The notes below the pieces were generated by a model. It made no database searches. It saw only the letters and a list, made by a program, of their open reading frames with translations, and had not been told where the DNA came from. Source: Oegoconia quadripuncta (Eukaryota; Arthropoda; Insecta; Lepidoptera; Autostichidae). Taken from it: a stretch of DNA of 64,000 nt. The DNA lies in contig OX438747.1 in assembly GCA_949316235.1 (NCBI GenBank), positions 32,646,601-32,710,600 on the forward strand, written 5' to 3'. Positions within the stretch are counted from its first letter, which is position 1. Each line of letters starts with the position of its first letter. Positions 19,942-30,064 of the stretch are shown one piece after another. Both the position numbers and the translations under genes were made by a program.

Positions 19942-22690
19942 CCCTCTACCCGCCTCGCTGCGCGCGCACGCCGCCGCCAAGCGCTGCGGACACTAGCCCT
20001 CTACCCGCCTCGCTGCGCGCGCACGCCGCCGCCAAGCGCTGCGGACACTAGCCCTCTACCCGCCTCGCTGCGCGCGCACGCCGCCGCCAAGCGCTGCGGA
20101 CACTAGCCCTCTACCCGCCTCGCTGCGCGCGCACGCCGCCGCCAAGCGCTGCGGACACTAGCCCTCTACCCGCCTCGCTGCGCGCGCACGCCGCCGCCAA
20201 GCGCTGCGGACACTAGCCCTCTACCCGCCTCGCTGCGCGCGCACGCCGCCGCCAAGCGCTGCGGACACTAGCCCTCTACCCGCCTCGCTGCGCGCGCACG
20301 CCGCCGCCAAGCGCTGCGGACACTAGCCCTCTACCCGCCTCGCTGCGCGCGCACGCCGCCGCCAAGCGCTGCGGACACTAGCCCTCTACCCGCCTCGCTG
20401 CGCGCGCACGCCGCCGCCAAGCGCTGCGGACACTAGCCCTCTACCCGCCTCGCTGCGCGCGCACGCCGCCGCCAAGCGCTGCGGACACTAGCCCTCTACC
20501 CGCCTCGCTGCGCGCGCACGCCGCCGCCAAGCGCTGCGGACACTAGCCCTCTACCCGCCTCGCTGCGCGCGCACGCCGCCGCCAAGCGCTGCGGACACTA
20601 GCCCTCTACCCGCCTCGCTGCGCGCGCACGCCGCCGCCAAGCGCTGCGGACACTAGCCCTCTACCCGCCTCGCTGCGCGCGCACGCCGCCGCCAAGCGCT
20701 GCGGACACTAGCCCTCTACCCGCCTCGCTGCGCGCGCACGCCGCCGCCAAGCGCTGCGGACACTAGCCCTCTACCCGCCTCGCTGCGCGCGCACGCCGCC
20801 GCCAAGCGCTGCGGACACTAGCCCTCTACCCGCCTCGCTGCGCGCGCACGCCGCCGCCAAGCGCTGCGGACACTAGCCCTCTACCCGCCTCGCTGCGCGC
20901 GCACGCCGCCGCCAAGCGCTGCGGACACTAGCCCTCTACCCGCCTCGCTGCGCGCGCACGCCGCCGCCAAGCGCTGCGGACACTAGCCCTCTACCCGCCT
21001 CGCTGCGCGCGCACGCCGCCGCCAAGCGCTGCGGACACTAGCCCTCTACCCGCCTCGCTGCGCGCGCACGCCGCCGCCAAGCGCTGCGGACACTAGCCCT
21101 CTACCCGCCTCGCTGCGCGCGCACGCCGCCGCCAAGCGCTGCGGACACTAGCCCTCTACCCGCCTCGCTGCGCGCGCACGCCGCCGCCAAGCGCTGCGGA
21201 CACTAGCCCTCTACCCGCCTCGCTGCGCGCGCACGCCGCCGCCAAGCGCTGCGGACACTAGCCCTCTACCCGCCTCGCTGCGCGCGCACGCCGCCGCCAA
21301 GCGCTGCGGACACTAGCCCTCTACCCGCCTCGCTGCGCGCGCACGCCGCCGCCAAGCGCTGCGGACACTAGCCCTCTACCCGCCTCGCTGCGCGCGCACG
21401 CCGCCGCCAAGCGCTGCGGACACTAGCCCTCTACCCGCCTCGCTGCGCGCGCACGCCGCCGCCAAGCGCTGCGGACACTAGCCCTCTACCCGCCTCGCTG
21501 CGCGCGCACGCCGCCGCCAAGCGCTGCGGACACTAGCCCTCTACCCGCCTCGCTGCGCGCGCACGCCGCCGCCAAGCGCTGCGGACACTAGCCCTCTACC
21601 CGCCTCGCTGCGCGCGCACGCCGCCGCCAAGCGCTGCGGACACTAGCCCTCTACCCGCCTCGCTGCGCGCGCACGCCGCCGCCAAGCGCTGCGGACACTA
21701 GCCCTCTACCCGCCTCGCTGCGCGCGCACGCCGCCGCCAAGCGCTGCGGACACTAGCCCTCTACCCGCCTCGCTGCGCGCGCACGCCGCCGCCAAGCGCT
21801 GCGGACACTAGCCCTCTACCCGCCTCGCTGCGCGCGCACGCCGCCGCCAAGCGCTGCGGACACTAGCCCTCTACCCGCCTCGCTGCGCGCGCACGCCGCC
21901 GCCAAGCGCTGCGGACACTAGCCCTCTACCCGCCTCGCTGCGCGCGCACGCCGCCGCCAAGCGCTGCGGACACTAGCCCTCTACCCGCCTCGCTGCGCGC
22001 GCACGCCGCCGCCAAGCGCTGCGGACACTAGCCCTCTACCCGCCTCGCTGCGCGCGCACGCCGCCGCCAAGCGCTGCGGACACTAGCCCTCTACCCGCCT
22101 CGCTGCGCGCGCACGCCGCCGCCAAGCGCTGCGGACACTAGCCCTCTACCCGCCTCGCTGCGCGCGCACGCCGCCGCCAAGCGCTGCGGACACTAGCCCT
22201 CTACCCGCCTCGCTGCGCGCGCACGCCGCCGCCAAGCGCTGCGGACACTAGCCCTCTACCCGCCTCGCTGCGCGCGCACGCCGCCGCCAAGCGCTGCGGA
22301 CACTAGCCCTCTACCCGCCTCGCTGCGCGCGCACGCCGCCGCCAAGCGCTGCGGACACTAGCCCTCTACCCGCCTCGCTGCGCGCGCACGCCGCCGCCAA
22401 GCGCTGCGGACACTAGCCCTCTACCCGCCTCGCTGCGCGCGCACGCCGCCGCCAAGCGCTGCGGACACTAGCCCTCTACCCGCCTCGCTGCGCGCGCACG
22501 CCGCCGCCAAGCGCTGCGGACACTAGCCCTCTACCCGCCTCGCTGCGCGCGCACGCCGCCGCCAAGCGCTGCGGACACTAGCCCTCTACCCGCCTCGCTG
22601 CGCGCGCACGCCGCCGCCAAGCGCTGCGGACACTAGCCCTCTACCCGCCTCGCTGCGCGCGCACGCCGCCGCCAAGCGCTGCGGACACTA
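19893..22690. repeat. 55-bp minisatellite born from the zinc-finger gene's 3' end, about 51 copies
   Basis: From 19941 to 22691 there are exactly 50 periods of 55 bp, after a first copy that overlaps the coding exon. Units look identical by eye. Each contains 'cgcctcgctgcgcgcgcacg', 'ccgccgccaagcgctgcgga' and 'cactagccctctacc', i.e. the code for [15 protein letters not shown], its stop codon, and 10 nt of UTR. The array is very GC- and CpG-rich in an AT-rich genome. If transcription continues to the AATAAA at 23445, the array is part of the 3' UTR. Uniformity means very recent expansion or homogenisation, or an assembly effect. Confidence 0.95.
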
Positions 22691-23105
22691 GCCATCAACC
22701 ATGAGCCACGAACCACTCCCATGAGCCACGAGCCACTCCCCGCTCATCACTCCAACTCCCCGCTCCCATTCGCCTCTTCCCACTCATCACTCACAACTCC
22801 CCGCTCCCATTCGCCACTTCCCACTCATCACTCACAACTCCCCGCTCCCATTCGCCACTCATAACTTCCAACTCATAGCTCGCAACTCATCATTCATCAC
22901 TCACCATTCGTATCACCACTCCCCATTCGTCACTCACCGCTCCCCACTTACCATTCGTATCACCACTCCCCACTCACCATTCGTCACTCCCCACTCACCG
23001 TTCGTCACTCCCCACTCACCATTCGTCACTTCCCACTCACCATACATCACTCCCCACTCACCATTCGTCACTCCCCACTCAACATTCATCACTCACCACT
23101 CGCCA
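22691..23105. repeat. degenerate C-rich minisatellite
   Basis: Many imperfect units built from 'cactccccactcaccattcg' and 'actccccgctcccattcgcc', with period varying around 20-40 bp. It follows the 55-bp array directly but has a different sequence. Confidence 0.85.
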
Positions 23106-23444
23106 CTAACCGCACGCGTGTCTCACTGAAATGGTGCAAACTTGTGCAATGACAGAAATTGGCAAGCTTTCGAGGATCCAGCTGGAGTTATCAGCGAAGA
23201 TGAGCAACGTCTGGTGCGGTCCTTGTGACGTTTCACGACACTTTATTTTATACTCTTTGGAATGATAATTATCCATTCCTGCAGTGTTTCTATAGTTGGA
23301 TTGATGTAGTAAAGCACAATATATTTTTCGTAGCGGAATGAACGGTCGGAATCGGGATTGTGTCGTTTTAGACACAATTAGTTGTATCTGTATGTACGAC
23401 TTAATTGTAAATATATGTATATTTTAAATTGGTTTTGTATGTAA

Positions 23445-23450
23445 AATAAA
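23445..23450 (+). terminator. possible poly(A) signal of the zinc-finger gene
   Basis: The hexamer AATAAA at 23445-23450 ('gtaaaataaaacaataac') is the first good signal that I see on the plus strand after the stop codon. Its use would give a 3.5-kb 3' UTR containing the minisatellite. Confidence 0.35.
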
Positions 23451-23570
23451 ACAATAACAATTAACAACATCTTTTTATTGAAAAAATAATCTCTAACAAT
23501 ATTTTGCATAAATTTAATGAGCGCGCACCATTATTTAGTATTTTAATAAGAATCTTTTTAAATTGCCTAT

Positions 23571-23802
23571 ACAGGGTGACTAACTGGTGACGCCACTTGA
23601 TTATAAACAACTTTCCCCAAGGAACAATATCGAATTCAAACAAAAAATTTCAATTACCCATATAAAGTAGACCATTCTGAAACCACCTTTAGTATCTGAG
23701 TCCAACAATTTTCAACTGAATTCGGCTAAAGTTGGTCATAATCAGAGTGGGGTCACCAGTAAACAAGAATCACACGAATTAAATTTCACCCTGTATACTA
23801 CA
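23571..23802. mobile_element. MITE G, complete copy
   Basis: Begins 'tacagggtgactaactggtg' and ends 'attaaatttcaccctgta', so the TIR contains TACAGGGTG. Fragments at 5157-5702, 27676-28005 and 55975-56020. Confidence 0.65.
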
Positions 23803-23825
23803 TTTTATCAAATTGAATAGACACA

Positions 23826-24062
23826 TTGGTGTCGATTTGGATATACACCAACTAAACTAAAACCAGTTTTGGAGTGGTGCCGTCGCATCGTACTGTTCCA
23901 GGGAGAAAGAGACAGTACTACTTTAAAACTGGTTTTAGTTTAGTTTAGTTTTTTTTTTTTTTTATGAATGACTGGATTCGCTTTTGACCACAATCTCACC
24001 AGCGAATCCAGTCACACATACATAGTTTAGTTTAGTTGGTGTACATCCGAATCGACACCATT
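23826..24062. mobile_element. MITE E interrupted by a LINE-tail scrap
   Basis: The palindrome arms are intact, but about 85 bp starting with a T-run ('tttttatgaatgactggatt') are inserted in the right arm, with 'tttagtttagtt' duplicated around them. The insert is the 3' tail of the LINE at 17590. Confidence 0.7.
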
Positions 24063-24215
24063 ATTAGATTAGTTTTAAAAAGTACAATGCGGGCAAAAGG
24101 ACTGTATAAGTCGACCAATTAGATCGTATATTTTGTCATCAATATGGCTAGAAAAAATAAAAAGATTATTGCGAACTCAGTTATACTGTTGTTTCCGTTT
24201 GTAGGGTGCTTATAA

Positions 24216-24583
24216 ATAATCAATATAAATAAATATTTCGGACATTTACACCAATCATCTAATCCCAAACTAAGCATAGCAATGCAATCTCAACTCTCTG
24301 TGTGTATGCTTACGGTACATTTCTTCTCGCTACGAACAGCTGGTATTAATAAATAAATAATAATAATAAATATTTCGGACACTTACACCAATCATCTAGT
24401 CCCAAGCAAAGCTTGTACTATGGATACTAGATAACGGATAAGCATACATAAATATTTATATAAACATCCATGACTCGGGAATAAATGTTCGTATTCATCA
24501 CACAAACATTTACCCGTCGCGAGATTCGAACCCGCAACCGTTGGTTTCGCTGACAGGGTCACTATCCATTACACCAATCGGTC
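24216..24583 (-). mobile_element. SINE-C, minus, with partial duplication
   Basis: Box B in reverse ('cgagattcgaacccgcaacc'). The 3' part 'atttcggacacttacaccaa' occurs twice (24230 and 24370), suggesting insertion of one copy beside another. Confidence 0.7.
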
Positions 24584-24635
24584 GGTTATCATTCCTTTTT
24601 AGATAAATAATTAAGGGAAAAACTCCGTGTTTTTG

Positions 24636-24780
24636 GACCTGTTTGGTGGGCATATGTTTGTATGATGAATACGGACATGTGTTCCCGAGTTATGGATGTC
24701 TTTCATTTATATATGTATTTATTTACAAAAAAAAAAAATGTATTTGTGTAGTGTATCAACCATCTGGTAATCATATTTTA
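24636..24780 (+). mobile_element. SINE-A fragment
   Basis: The head is deleted internally ('gacctgtttggtgggcatat'). The body 'tgatgaatacggacatgtgt' is normal up to 'gtatcaaccatctggta'. Confidence 0.75.
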
Positions 24781-25274
24781 TTTTATTTTTATAGTCGTAA
24801 TCCATTCCATACGTGCTCTTGACCAAACTAATTTTCAGGTATATAATAAATAACCTTGTGTATGACAATATATTTTTAACCCCGACGAAAAACGATGATT
24901 AACATTTGATTTATCTGCTTATTTATAACGAAATAAACACATAGAGCGTCGGTGAATCAGCGGTTCAGACGCGAGCTCCCAATTTAGGAGGTCCGGGTTC
25001 TATTCCCAGACAGGCCATGTACAGGAAGTTATTTCGTCCTTTTCGTGTGCTAGCAATCAAAAAGAGATAGACTACCCTAAAATTTATTTCTATGAAGGCC
25101 AAGTGAATCTAAATTAGAATATAAAAAATATATTTATAGTATTTTGAAATGACTGATACTTTTCTATGTAATTCATTTCAAGAATGTTCTAGTGTCATTA
25201 ATAGCTACAATTTCTAAGGTGGCAACACTGTCGCACATATTCTACTCTTAAAAAATTGATGATAATTGTAGTGA
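24781..25274. repeat. intergenic with tRNA-like SINE-D head
   Basis: 24950-25022 has a tRNA-like head with 'gtccgggttctattcccaga'. Minus-strand relatives are at 42590-42735 and 55225-55370. The rest is AT-rich with nothing recognised. Confidence 0.5.
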
Positions 25275-25482
25275 TACTTATCTAATCTAATATTATAATG
25301 GTGTTTGTTGCTCAATCACGGCTGAAAGGATTTGGATGAAATTTGGTATATAGGTAGAATATACCCTGAATTAAGACATAGGATACTTTTTATCCCGATA
25401 AAGGGAGTAGTTCCCACGGGATAAACAAATTTCCGCGATATAGTTATTCCACGCAGGCGAAGCCGCGGGCGGAGAGCTAGTA
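25275..25482 (+). mobile_element. Helitron-like element, copy 2
   Basis: Starts 'tctaatctaatattataatg'. Contains 'ggatactttttatcccgata' and ends 'gccgcgggcggagagctag', followed by T. The 3' CTAG end without inverted repeats is the usual layout of small lepidopteran Helitrons. Confidence 0.65.
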
Positions 25483-25559
25483 ATTTATAATGCTTTTCAT
25501 TACATTGCAATAAGTGCGATATTAAGGCCATAATTTATAATAGATAGTATAGCCATAAT

Positions 25560-25834
25560 AGAATATTATATTCTATATTAAAAATACTTTTTAAAAACAG
25601 GCTTGTATTCAAATTATTTACGTTCAGCGGACAAAATTGTCCCTTTCGGCGTTCGTCCTCTGCGCGACGTCTTGCGACTAGGACACCTAATCTGTACACT
25701 AAAAAGTGTAGTCTACTTTATCTATGGCAATACCTCAATTCAGTCATGTCGGTAACGTAGCTAGCATAGAACGTGAAGAATTTGAATACAAGCCTGTTTT
25801 TAAAAAGAATTTTTAATATAGAATATAATATTCT
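25560..25834. mobile_element. MITE J with 55-bp TIRs
   Basis: 'agaatattatattctatatt' begins a 55-bp arm that is repeated in reverse, with one mismatch, up to 'gaatataatattct' at 25834. The centre has 'gtcctctgcgcgacgtcttg'. A deleted and inverted relative at 49692-49776 ends at the same distance from the exon copied below. Confidence 0.85.
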
Positions 25835-25844
25835 TTCATTTCAG

Positions 25845-25904
25845 CAACTGTAGCGAGCAGCTATGATCTGGTGAAGAAATTCCAGGAGGAAGAGGAGCTA
25901 AACT
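25845..25904 (+). pseudogene. isolated copy of astacin-like exon D
   Basis: After 'ttcatttcag' the sequence matches exon D of the astacin-like gene (49784-49830) over about 40 nt. In the same phase it reads TVASSYDLVKKFQEEEELN and meets TAA at 25902-25904. The donor site of the original is gone. The left flank (MITE J end) and right flank (MITE E) are the same families as at the original locus, so a segment of about 300 bp was duplicated 24 kb away. Confidence 0.7.
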
Positions 25905-26024
25905 AAAACCAGCTAAAACCAGTTTTGGAGTGGTGCCATCGCATCGTACTGTTCCAGGGAGAAAGAGACAGTACTACTTTAAAACTGGTTTTAGTTTAGT
26001 TGGTGTACATCCAAATCGACACCA
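25899..26024. mobile_element. MITE E, left end truncated
   Basis: Lacks the outer left arm; starts 'ctaaactaaaaccagctaaa'. The right arm is complete to 'aaatcgacaccaat'. Confidence 0.75.
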
Positions 26025-26367
26025 ATATAAGTCGTTGCAACACTTTCCACATTTAACTGTCAAAAGAGGGCAACCTATGAATCAACATTTGAACATACCC
26101 TCGCAATTCTTAAAATTCTAATTCATTAACAATCTAGAAAATATATTAAATCTCTAATTATAATTATAATATTCACAACATATTTGCTTTTTATCATATG
26201 TAACATCCACGTACATTCTATTCTTACCACTTTTCTGAAACTGTATTTTCTTTTCTGTTGTGCAATAAAATGTATTTGTTATTGTACATTCAAAGGAACC
26301 TAGCAGTACCAGTGTAAACTGAGCGCGCGACGTAACCAGCATATGGACGAAGCGAGCCAGGACCTAT

Positions 26368-26520
26368 AGACAAGTGGCAAACTTTTCTATAACGACAAAC
26401 GCTAACGCTACAGTTCTCGCAGCTGAGTGATTGTCAACTTTAGTTGACATCCAATCAGCTGCGAGATATGAAACGTTAGCGTTTGTCGTTATAGATACGC
26501 TCGCCACTTGGCTAGGTGGG
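26368..26520. mobile_element. palindromic MITE K
   Basis: Arms 'ataacgacaaacgctaacg' and 'cgttagcgtttgtcgttat' within a 150-bp near-palindrome starting 'caagtggcaaac' and ending 'cgccacttgg'. Single copy here. Confidence 0.75.
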
Positions 26521-26544
26521 CTGTTTATATTGGAAATTATACCC

Positions 26545-26720
26545 GGTGAGTTTTTTTTTTTTTTTTTTATTGAAGAGGTGGGCAAACGAGCAAGAGGCGC
26601 ACCTGATGGTAAGTGTCACCGCTGCCCATAACCATCTACGGAAACGGAAGATCCGCAGTGGCGTTGCCGGCCTTTAAGGAAGGAATATGCTCGCTTCTTG
26701 AAGGTTCCCAGATCGTATCG
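26545..26720 (-). repeat. LINE 3' tail, minus
   Basis: Poly(T) at 26550-26568, then 'gcgcacctgatggtaagtgt' and 'gcgttgccggcctttaagga', the same tail family as 11726-11880. Confidence 0.6.
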
Positions 26721-26725
26721 GTTCG

Positions 26726-27656
26726 GAAAGACATTTTTTACCGTAAGGAAAAAAAAATAGGGCATATTAGGTAAGTGAAATAGAAGGTATTGGCATAGGT
26801 AGTTTAATTTTATTTTTTCTCAAAACCATCATCGACCCACGCACCGTCCGGACATTGTAATGCGTCTGGCGGGACTCGTATCATGCGAAAATTTGGAAGT
26901 CATATTTTCTTAAGTTTTTTTATTTATTTAATTTAATGATGTAACATGGCCAACATGGAAATCCTTAAATCGGCTTCGAACTCAGGTTGGCCGCAGCAAA
27001 GATAGATAATCTGCGCAGGTGGGGCTTCTCCGATGGCGGGAGTGATCGATGCGAGTGCGGAGTCTCCCCACAGACAATGGATCACGTATTGTCTTGCCCC
27101 GCATGTCCTGACAGCTGCACCTTTGACGACCTCCTTAGCGCCACGGACAGTGCTGTTGGAGTGGCTAAGTTTTGGTCCAATAAAGTTTGAAACTTGCCTC
27201 GACACGAAAAGAAGAAGAATGATGTACAATAGCCTACAAACGCGACCGTCAAATGACACAACGCTTTATACGATGATCGTTTTGAAAAAATTAAACTACC
27301 TACGCCAATAACTACTATTTCGATTGACGACCTGTCTGGTGTAGTGGTTAGAAACTTTTGCTGCTACACCAAAAGGTCGCGGGTTGGAATCCCGCTAGGG
27401 GCATATGTTTGTATGATGAATACGGACATGTGTACTCGAGTTATGGATGTTTTTCATTTATATATGTATTTATTTACAAGAAAAAAATGTATTTGTGTAG
27501 TGTATCCACCATCTGGTATCCACAATACAAGCCTAGTTGCTTAATGTGGAACTAGATGGCGCTGTCTGTATATGTCAAAGTATATTTTATTATTATTTCA
27601 CTTACCTAATATGCCCTAATTTTTCCTTACGGTAAAAAAACTCATCCGGCATAATG
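26726..27656. mobile_element. MITE F copy 2 carrying a LINE piece and a SINE-A
   Basis: Left end 'accgtaaggaaaaaaaaata', right end 'cggtaaaaaaactcatccgg'. Inside, 26940-27190 encodes a LINE ORF tail with a Cys/His motif (CECGVSPQTMDHVLSCP), and 27326-27585 is a complete SINE-A. Confidence 0.7.
27326..27585 (+). mobile_element. SINE-A inside MITE F
   Basis: Head 'gacgacctgtctggtgtagt' and body to 'gaactagatggcgctgtctg'. Confidence 0.85.
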
Positions 27657-27675
27657 ATGGGCGTAATCCTCCCCT

Positions 27676-28005
27676 ATACAGGGTGAATTTGAATTCGTAT
27701 AATTCCCATTAACTGGTGACGTCACTCGTGATTACGAACACGAGGAAACATGATCAAAATCGCCCAAAAAATACCCATAAAAGGTAAACCATTCCGAAAG
27801 AACTCCAACAATTTTCGGCTGGCGACTCCACTCCTGATTATGAACAACTTTCAACTAGGAACCATAGCTGAAGTCAGCCGAAAATTGTCACCAGTAAACA
27901 AGATTTACACTAATTAAATTGTCACCAGTAAACAGGATTTACACTAATTAAATTGTCACCAGTAAACAGGATTTACACTAATTAAATTCTAACCTGTATG
28001 TATAA
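27676..28005. repeat. MITE G with a 37-bp triplication
   Basis: Starts 'acagggtgaatttgaattcg'. Near the end, the unit containing 'attgtcaccagtaaacagga' occurs three times in tandem (about 27885-27990). Confidence 0.7.
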
Positions 28006-28087
28006 TCCCTTTCGGCTTAGTGCCCCAGCATACATTAGTATCACACTGCAAACTTTTAACTTTATCATTGTTCTAATTATTATAAGA

Positions 28088-28581
28088 TCTAACAAAATTA
28101 ACCCGACAAACGTTGAAGAGTGTATGTATAGGATGTACCTATTACGAAAAATATAAAACATTAAAGTTAACAGGATTTATTCAAAAAATAAAATTTAGAA
28201 ATGTGAATTTTGTGAGTTGGACCTTAATGGCCGCGCGCTGTAAGTACTTTGCCACAACACACAAACACGTGCCGCGGTATCTTTGAAGACGCCGAAAGGC
28301 GACCACTCGCCGCTCGCCGCCGGCGCTTGCTGTGATTGGTTGCGTCCTGTGCCCCGCCACCCCATTTGGCGTCTTCCATATGAACGTTGCCTTTTTTTCT
28401 CATTGATAAAATAAGGTACAATCGAAATGAAGTAAGTCTGTTAATTTGTATTTTCATTTGCACTTACATTTAATTTTTTTACTCGGAAACAAAATTTTTA
28501 AGGCTAGTGTTTTTAATGAATGTATTATTTTATTGGCATGTACGTGCAATTGCCAAAGTTTGTCGGGTTAATTTTGTTAGA
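28088..28581. mobile_element. MITE H, complete copy (494 bp)
   Basis: TIR TCTAACAAAATTAACCCGAC at the left and its inverse at the right. An AT-rich shell surrounds a GC-rich core ('ggccgcgcgctgtaagtact', 'gaccactcgccgctcgccgc'). Relatives: 42043-42577, an inverted pair 59272-59540 and 59697-60160, and a right-end fragment at 38655-38786. The short minus-strand ORF in the core is not conserved between copies. Confidence 0.85.
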
Positions 28582-29846
28582 CACTACATTTAAGTAACCT
28601 CACGCACGGACCATATACAAAGAGGGCTTGTCGCAATACATTTTTCCTATATTAATACGTGTCGCACTGCGCAGGGCGAGGGGGGCTTAAGGCGGAGATT
28701 GGGGCGGGGCCTAATGCGCCATCTACCTGAGACTAGCGATATGTGCTCCTTAAGTACTTCGCATCGATTGTACTTTGTAGTTCCGCTACTGCTCGATAGA
28801 TGTACACTACTAGGGGAAGTACTCGGCTACTATTAAACGATTATGTTAATTAAACTACTCGGCAATATGTGGCGCTTTAACGAAAATTTTTAATTATTTT
28901 CACAAGAGTTTTATTTGGCATTATGCATCATACTAAACCTTGATAAATATATATAAATAGGTATTATTAGGATTTGAATATAAATGACACGGATTTGTGA
29001 AAAAATATAATATGTACCGAGCAGAATGTGCGCGGAACAGCGTGTGACCCCTGTAAGCGACGACAACCGACTGGCAGAATAGGCCACGCCCTCCGTGACG
29101 TCATTGCACAATTGAAATCACATTGCACAGTCGCTAGCGACAGGCGCTCTTTGTATATGATCCATGATCGCGATGTTTATCCCAAATATGTGGTCAAAGA
29201 TATCCCAAATATTATCGTTTTGGGTGTTCCAAACATTAACAATTTAATGCTTGAAACAATATCTACGACTCACCTTCGAATTATACAAAAAGGCACACGT
29301 GACAGGCCCATCTCTGCTATAACGTGCAAATCTATGGATGTTTTTTTGTGGAAAGTTCCTTAGGCGCCTTTTACGACACCCACGGGAAGAGACGAGTTGG
29401 TTCTGTTCTTTTTACATGCCGAAACCGTTTCAAATCACTTATATTTTTTATTCAGTCTTAAATTCTAATTTTGCATGCTCAAAATGCAGAATGTAATATG
29501 CCTTATTCTTAATACTGAAACACCATTATGTGCCTACATTCTAACAAAATAAATAATTTGAATATTTACATAAATTCTAGCAAAATATAATTTGAAAGGT
29601 TTTAATTTGTGTTTAGAAACTGACTACTTATACCAAATATTCTACATATAGAATTTTGTGTCAGTAGTGACATACATTGCGACTGAATTTACTTTCTGAA
29701 ATGCATATCAATTCCTTGCAGTCGACTAGTCAATCAACAAGTTGATATATTGACATCATCGACTGTCCCCACAGCTCACAGCACACATATGTACCCTGAA
29801 TATCAATGGCCGTCCAGATCTCCCTCCTACCCCCAAGAAGACCTAT
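28582..29846. other. intergenic, no gene recognised; COMMD gene 3' flank at the right
   Basis: 28660-28730 is GC-rich ('gcggagattggggcggggcc'). I see no exon. The likely 3' UTR of the minus-strand gene occupies about 29440-29847, with TTTATT at 29447-29452 (AATAAA on the minus strand). Confidence 0.45.
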
Positions 29847-29847
29847 G

Positions 29848-30064
29848 TCAGTCTTTTCTCATACATTTCCTCTTCTCCAAAACTATCAAACTCTTCAAAG
29901 CGCTGGCCACGACGTACCTCAGCTCGTGGAATTTGTTTATGGACAGTCGGTATATCCTTGTACTGCCATCTGTTAGGGTCAGGAGGAGGATGACATGGAT
30001 GTCGCGATGCATGATCTCCTTCGAGCGTTCGGGATTTGGCGCTTCCAACTGGATATTTGCTTGG
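29848..30064 (-). CDS. COMMD5: COMMD5-like, last exon
   Basis: Acceptor 'attttcag' (minus), one base completes Ser, then 71 codons and TGA. C-terminal two thirds of the COMM domain. Confidence 0.9.

Noticed and set aside
19941..22690. CRISPR array or coding repeat protein
   Set aside because: Units are contiguous 55-mers with no unique spacers. Each has a stop and the period is not a multiple of three, so neither a CRISPR array nor a long repeat protein is possible. Minus-strand ORFs end within a few units.
28224..28463. Minus ORF in the MITE H core (also at 42185)
   Set aside because: Frames and residues are not conserved between copies. The open frames follow from high GC.
29028..29363. 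111-codon plus ORF upstream of the COMMD gene
   Set aside because: No homology recognised, no splice context, and it lies in a repeat-rich intergenic region.
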